A stretch of 26,735 nucleotides of DNA from JBLHLB01 sp047618505 (GTDB lineage: Bacteria > Planctomycetota > UBA1135 > GCA-002686595), in the NCBI GenBank assembly GCA_047618505.1, contig JBLHLB010000020.1:1-26735 (forward strand). Direction: 5' to 3'. The first letter of the stretch is position 1, and every line of letters begins with the position of its first letter. Positions 23,074 to 26,735 of this stretch are shown piece by piece. The notes beneath the pieces were generated by a model. The model saw nothing but the letters and a program-made list of their open reading frames with translations. It did no database searches and was not told the origin of the DNA. Both the position numbers and the translations under genes were made by a program.

Positions 23074-24145
23074 CGGCTGTGCGCGCAAGGGAGGCTTCGC
23101 AGTTCGCCCGTATGTCAAAGGCGCGGCGCACATCCGGATGGTCCAGGGGAGTATCAGAGCGCCTGAGGTAAATGTCGATGTCCTCAATCGCGCCGGCGTA
23201 GTCGCCGGTCTTGGAGCGCAGCTGTGCGCGCAGGGAGTACAGCTCGGCGTCCGTGGAGTCGAGCAGTAGTGCCGACTCGACGTTTGAAAGGGCGTCGGCG
23301 TAGCGGTTCTGCTGGTAGAGCAGGTCGGCCGCAAAGAGGTGCGTGTTGTGCAGCAATTGGATGGCTGCTTTCTCGTTGGTTCGGAACAGGACCTCGTCCT
23401 TCTCACCTATGTTGGAGTTCGTCAACATGCGGCGCCAGTTGGCGAGTTCCAGTCCCGCTTCTTCCAGCACTTGAGACACCATCTCCAAACTCTCGTCGTA
23501 CTTACCTAGGTACGCGTAAACGCGCTGCAGACCATTCTTTGAGCGAGTACTGCCTTCGCCTTCAGTGAGCGTGGACTGATACAGAGTCTCCGCTTCGTGC
23601 CAGTATTTCAACGCCATGGTGTGGGTGTCTTCCACCAGTGCTTCGCGATCGTCGCCCTCTTCTATTTCGCGGGCGCCTGTCTCGTAGCTGCGCGCAGTCT
23701 CTTCGTACCCAAGCCCCAGACGTTCGCAAACCGTTGCCAGACCCTGGACCGTTGCGGCGTGATCATCTCCGTCGCGCACCAACCGCCGGAAGAAGTCCTC
23801 GGCGATATCTAGGTCGCGCGGAGCGCCCGAGCGCAGGCGGATCCATCCGATCATGCGACGCATGGCGAGGTTCTCCGGATCGACTTCCAGCACCTTGACC
23901 GCTTGGTCCTGCGCCCGCACGAAAGAGCTATCCTCGTAGAGGAAACTAGCGGTCTCCGAGTAGAGCTCGACTTTCTCCTTGTCCGTCAGCTCTGGTGTCT
24001 TGTCCTTGCCCAGGCAACCGCCGCTGGCAAAGAGCACGCAACCCATGGAAAGGATGCCGAGGGCTCTCTTGCCGAGGGACCCTGCCGCTGAGTAGCGGGC
24101 TGCGGGTCGACGGGAGGAGGTGAAGTCTAGGTGGCGCGATTGCAT
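23060..24145 (-). CDS. TPR-repeat lipoprotein
   Basis: 361 residues from ATG 24145. A long N-region leads to a lipoprotein signal ending LFASGGC (Cys44). The rest is helical, with tetratricopeptide-like repeats. Clear ones are EDSSFVRAQDQAVKVLEVDPEN near the N-terminus and NRYADALSNVESALLLDSTDAELYSLRAQLRSKTGDYAGAIEDIDIYL split over two motifs near the C-terminus; weaker ones lie between. Such proteins scaffold complexes at the outer or inner membrane; no partner is evident. The frame is open to 24205, but ATG 24145 puts the signal nearer the end. The last four codons and the stop are part of an 18-bp tandem repeat. It converges with the anti-sigma gene, with element copy 3 in between. Confidence 0.78.
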   Translation of the reverse strand: MQSRHLDFTSSRRPAARYSAAGSLGKRALGILSMGCVLFASGGCLGKDKTPELTDKEKVELYSETASFLYEDSSFVRAQDQAVKVLEVDPENLAMRRMIGWIRLRSGAPRDLDIAEDFFRRLVRDGDDHAATVQGLATVCERLGLGYEETARSYETGAREIEEGDDREALVEDTHTMALKYWHEAETLYQSTLTEGEGSTRSKNGLQRVYAYLGKYDESLEMVSQVLEEAGLELANWRRMLTNSNIGEKDEVLFRTNEKAAIQLLHNTHLFAADLLYQQNRYADALSNVESALLLDSTDAELYSLRAQLRSKTGDYAGAIEDIDIYLRRSDTPLDHPDVRRAFDIRANCEASLARTADSGQ

Positions 24146-24247
24146 GGTGAATCGGAGGAGAGTGGCGGCGGAGTCGTTCCGTGGACTGCCGATCCTACCC
24201 GGCATCCCCCGGGGCGACTACGCGGGGTGTCAAACGAACAAGAAGGG

Positions 24248-25813
24248 CTACTTGCGGGTGTCCAGGAGCCGCTCCAGGCGCTCCTGCTCGACACGGATCT
24301 TGCGAACCTTGCCGCTGGAGAGGGTTACCAGGCCGGCTGGGGCCCTGCGGGGCTTCTTGATGTCCTTGCAGTGTGCGATGTGCACAGAGCTAGAGTTCGT
24401 GCCCCGGACCGGTGAGTAGTGGATCGCCAGGTGGGCGGCATCCAGGAGATCTTCGGGGTGTGCTTCGGCCCCTCGCTCGAGGCGAATGACCACGTGGCTG
24501 CCGGGGCAGTCGGCCGTGTGGATCCAGAGGTCGTTGCCCCGGGATTCCTTGAAAGTTAGGCGGTCGTTGTCCCTGGCGTTGCGCCCGACGCGGATCTCAC
24601 CGCCACCGAGGCCGCGGAAGACCAGGTAGGGCAGGCGCGCCTCAGGAGCCTTGCGGCGTTCCTTGGGGGCCTTTTCCTGGCGTTGCTTAAGCCAACCGCC
24701 GGACACGGCCTCGGAGTCCAGCGCCTCGGGATCCTCATTGCCGGCACGCAGGAGCAGGGCTTCAAGGCCCTTGACCTTCTCCTCGGCTAGCCCGATTTCC
24801 TGGGGCAGCTTTGCGCTCTGGCGTTCGAGCTTCTTGACGCGGGCGAAGATGCGGGCGACGTTTTCCTTGGGGCTAAGTTTCGGATCGAGGGCGATGCGGC
24901 GCAGGGGTGTACCGTCGCTGAAGTAGTCCTCCAGCTCGATCTGGGCATCGCCGCGACGGAAACGAGCCAAGGCGGACTTGAGCAGATCACCGTCCTGGCG
25001 CTCGCGTTCCACCCGGCCCGATTGACGTTCGCGCTCCTCCAGACCGCGCAGATTACTGCGTGCATTCTTGAGACGCCGCTCCAAGCGCTGGGTGAGGTCC
25101 CGGCGTAGGCCGTTGGTCCAGGCTTCATCGGCCAGGGCGCCCAGTGAAGCCTCGATGCGCCAGGATAGGGGCGCCAAATCAGCGATCCCCCTGGAGGTCT
25201 CGGGCGCGCCCGGCACTGGGAAACTCTCCTCGAGAGTGGCTTCCCCCTTCTCTTCGGAAGCAGTCTCCGGGGACGCTGGACGACCGGGAGGAGCTTGCCA
25301 GATCTGGCCAGGGGCAGAGCGCTCGGCCGCCCGGGAGCCGGGTTTGGGCTCCACCAGGGAGATCAAGACTCGTCCGTCCCTATCCAAGAGGACCATGTTC
25401 GCGTGGCGTCCGGTGAGTTCCGCCAGGAGAGAGCGGGGATCGTTCTGGGCCAATTTCAGACCGCTGACCGGGGGGCCAGCGGCGAAGTCCAAGCGCACGA
25501 TTCGATCGCCACCGACCTGTTCCACAGCCACCAGGCGCGCGCCGGCCAAGGCCTCATCCAACGACCGGTAGAAGGGACCTAGGGCGCCGTCGTGTTTGTG
25601 GACGCGGCCGACCTGCAGATGCAGGCGCGGCGCGTCCGGTGAGCTCGCGATACGTAGGCGACGGACGCGCCCCTCGCCGGTGTCTTCGGGCTCTCCAACA
25701 ATGAGCAGCAGGTCCCGCGGGGGGACCGGCTGCACCTCGCGAATCTGACCGCCCAGGAGCAGAGGGGCGATCTCGGCGATCAACTCGCCGATGTGTAGAC
25801 CGGTCAATCGCAA
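24248..25813 (-). CDS. rqcH: RqcH/NFACT-family ribosome quality-control protein
   Basis: 521 residues from TTG 25813. NFACT-N domain (about 1-170) with the conserved Asp103-Arg104 pair (GGDRIVRLDF) and LLAELTGRHANMVLLD. A low-complexity insert (about 170-210) and a charged helical, coiled-coil middle (about 225-370) follow. The NFACT-R domain (about 395-500) has DLWIHTADCPGSHVVIR. RqcH binds stalled 50S subunits carrying peptidyl-tRNA and recruits tRNA-Ala to add C-terminal alanine tails; the DR pair is needed for that tRNA work in characterised members. It was long annotated as fibronectin-binding protein FbpA. The TTG start is chosen because AGGAG overlaps the ndk stop codon 12 nt upstream, so the pair is coupled. 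Confidence 0.9.
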   Translation of the reverse strand: MRLTGLHIGELIAEIAPLLLGGQIREVQPVPPRDLLLIVGEPEDTGEGRVRRLRIASSPDAPRLHLQVGRVHKHDGALGPFYRSLDEALAGARLVAVEQVGGDRIVRLDFAAGPPVSGLKLAQNDPRSLLAELTGRHANMVLLDRDGRVLISLVEPKPGSRAAERSAPGQIWQAPPGRPASPETASEEKGEATLEESFPVPGAPETSRGIADLAPLSWRIEASLGALADEAWTNGLRRDLTQRLERRLKNARSNLRGLEERERQSGRVERERQDGDLLKSALARFRRGDAQIELEDYFSDGTPLRRIALDPKLSPKENVARIFARVKKLERQSAKLPQEIGLAEEKVKGLEALLLRAGNEDPEALDSEAVSGGWLKQRQEKAPKERRKAPEARLPYLVFRGLGGGEIRVGRNARDNDRLTFKESRGNDLWIHTADCPGSHVVIRLERGAEAHPEDLLDAAHLAIHYSPVRGTNSSSVHIAHCKDIKKPRRAPAGLVTLSSGKVRKIRVEQERLERLLDTRK

Positions 25814-25828
25814 GGTGGAGATGTGCTC

Positions 25829-26293
25829 CTAGCGCTCTTCGTCGCTATAGACCCAGGCGTCGTTTGACGGGGTCCAATCACACAATTCAGCGCTGTCGGG
25901 GAACCAGAGGCCAAGTTCGAACTGGGCTGTGTCGGCACCGTCGGAACCGTGAACGAGGTTGTTAGAGAAGGACATGCCGAGATCACCTCGGATGGTGCCC
26001 GGCGCAGCCTTGGCGGCGTTGGTGGCGCCCATCAGATTGCGCGTGGTCTCGATGGCGTCCTTGCCCTCGAGGGCGATCGCCACAACCGGACTGGAGGACA
26101 TGAAGTCGACCAAGGCCGGGTAGAAGGGGCGCTCGCTGTGAACTTCGTAGTGCTTCTCCAGCAGCTCGCGGGGGAACTGACGCATCTTGAGGCCGACAAT
26201 CTTTAGGCCCTTTGACTCGAAGCGGGAGATGATGGTGCCGATCAGGCCGCGCTGGACGGAGTCGGGCTTGAGGAGGACGAGCGTGCGTTCCAC
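25829..26293 (-). CDS. ndk: Nucleoside diphosphate kinase
   Basis: 154 residues from GTG 26293. It moves phosphate between nucleoside tri- and diphosphates through a phospho-histidine. ERTLVLLKPDSVQRGLIG begins the fold, with the nucleotide-binding Lys. The catalytic His is in NNLVHGSDGADTA. Between them are KGLKIVGLKM, HYEVHSERPFYPALVDFMSS and ATNAAKAAPGTIRGDLG. The frame is open to TTG 26392, but the extra 33 residues are Pro/Ser/Arg-rich and outside the family, and GTG 26293 gives nearly the usual length. No ribosome site is evident. rqcH starts 15 bp downstream. Confidence 0.94.
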   Translation of the reverse strand: MERTLVLLKPDSVQRGLIGTIISRFESKGLKIVGLKMRQFPRELLEKHYEVHSERPFYPALVDFMSSSPVVAIALEGKDAIETTRNLMGATNAAKAAPGTIRGDLGMSFSNNLVHGSDGADTAQFELGLWFPDSAELCDWTPSNDAWVYSDEER

Positions 26294-26735
26294 GGGTTCT
26301 CGAAGGGTCTGGATGGAGAGGGGGCTCGGGAGGGCGCGGGGTGCGCTTCGCGAGGGCTGGGGGCCGGTTCGGCTCCCCTGGGAATTTGGCAAGCATGCTA
26401 CCCCCTCCGCCCCCAGGCGACCAGATGTGGGGTCCAGGATCCCGCTCTGGGCCCCCGAACTTTTTGGGCCACGGCCCCCCAGCAGCGGGCTGGTTTTGAC
26501 CTCTCTAAATATTTCAGCGGGGGCGCGGGTTGACCTTGGTCAGGACGGTCAACAGACTGTTGCGCCTAAAGACGAGCCGGGGGCACAAGCCCACGGCGCG
26601 AAGCGCGATGCCTTCTCGAAATACCAACGGGCGATCCGGGGGTGATTCATCTCAGGACACGCCCGCCCCTCGCCTTGAGCGAGAGGCCGGACGTAGCACA
26701 AGAGTGGGAGCTGGCTACGGCCAGTTCGCCGGGGT
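26294..26735. other. Gene-free region upstream of ndk to the window edge
   Basis: 442 bp with no supported gene. The longest frame (plus, to 26645) is the antisense of ndk extended by base composition. An AT-rich TAAATATTT (26506-26514) stands out against the GC-rich background and could be part of the ndk promoter on the minus strand. TTGACC-type half-sites cluster at 26496-26553. The last 90 bp might hold the 3' end of a minus-strand gene beyond the edge, but no frame is convincing. Confidence 0.45.
26529..26553. promoter_or_regulatory. Inverted repeat GTTGACC-N11-GGTCAAC, candidate operator
   Basis: Perfect 7-bp arms with an 11-bp spacer lie about 235 bp upstream of the ndk start. A third TTGACC occurs at 26496. 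It could be a dimeric repressor site or an RNA hairpin. Confidence 0.35.

Noticed and set aside
26660..26700. Hairpin CCTCGC...GCGAGAGG near the right edge as a terminator
   Set aside because: The stem is short and no T tract follows on either strand; no gene end can be tied to it.

Overview
The window is a dense, GC-rich bacterial chromosome segment of about 26.7 kb with short intergenic gaps, mixed gene orientation and many GTG or TTG starts with weak Shine-Dalgarno sites. A Planctomycetota-like genome is my best guess (inference). The reasons are a lipoprotein that joins cytochrome c, a copper monooxygenase-like core and TPRs next to a single-cysteine redoxin, a DUF3568-like lipoprotein, a PurS-like/PurL fusion, an ECF sigma/anti-sigma pair and a large carboxypeptidase-regulatory-like repeat protein. 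No rRNA, CRISPR array, phage structural gene or complete insertion sequence is visible.

Layout. 1-2661 (minus): an S1-domain ribosomal-type protein cut by the left edge, preceded by a MATE/ANK-like membrane protein. 2760-7073 (plus): a YdcF/ElyC-like membrane protein, a tyrosine-recombinase-like protein with a damaged active site, and an 857-residue membrane-anchored beta-sandwich repeat protein. 7298-8759 (minus): a cytochrome b562-like secreted protein followed by an RluD-type pseudouridine synthase. tRNA-Arg(UCU) follows, then a redoxin lipoprotein and the multidomain monooxygenase lipoprotein, with tRNA-Pro(UGG) upstream (all minus). 12215-15143 (plus): purD, a TIGR04283-like glycosyltransferase and a Fur-family regulator. 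15230-19528 (minus): purL (with two PurS-like domains), purQ and a DUF3568-like lipoprotein. 19935-22798 (plus): accA, then an ECF sigma factor and its zinc-finger anti-sigma partner. 23060-26293 (minus): a TPR lipoprotein, and the pair ndk-rqcH.

How the genes work together. PurD, PurL and PurQ cover two early steps of purine synthesis. Ndk charges nucleoside diphosphates and AccA feeds fatty-acid synthesis. S1, RluD, RqcH and the two tRNAs serve translation and ribosome rescue. The redoxin and the cytochrome/monooxygenase form an exported redox pair, and the b562-like protein nearby may be a further periplasmic electron carrier.

The most unusual signal is a family of three long, nearly palindromic elements of 166-199 bp at 7070, 13561 and 22795. 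Each is bounded by CTAG, and in all three the left CTAG supplies the TAG stop codon of the gene before it. They look like non-autonomous mobile repeats that have landed at, or been retained at, stop codons, where they could also act as terminators or mRNA 3' ends. Other points of note are the inactivated recombinase fold, an 18-bp tandem repeat that duplicates the stop codon of a TPR lipoprotein, and the PurS-like/PurL fusion.
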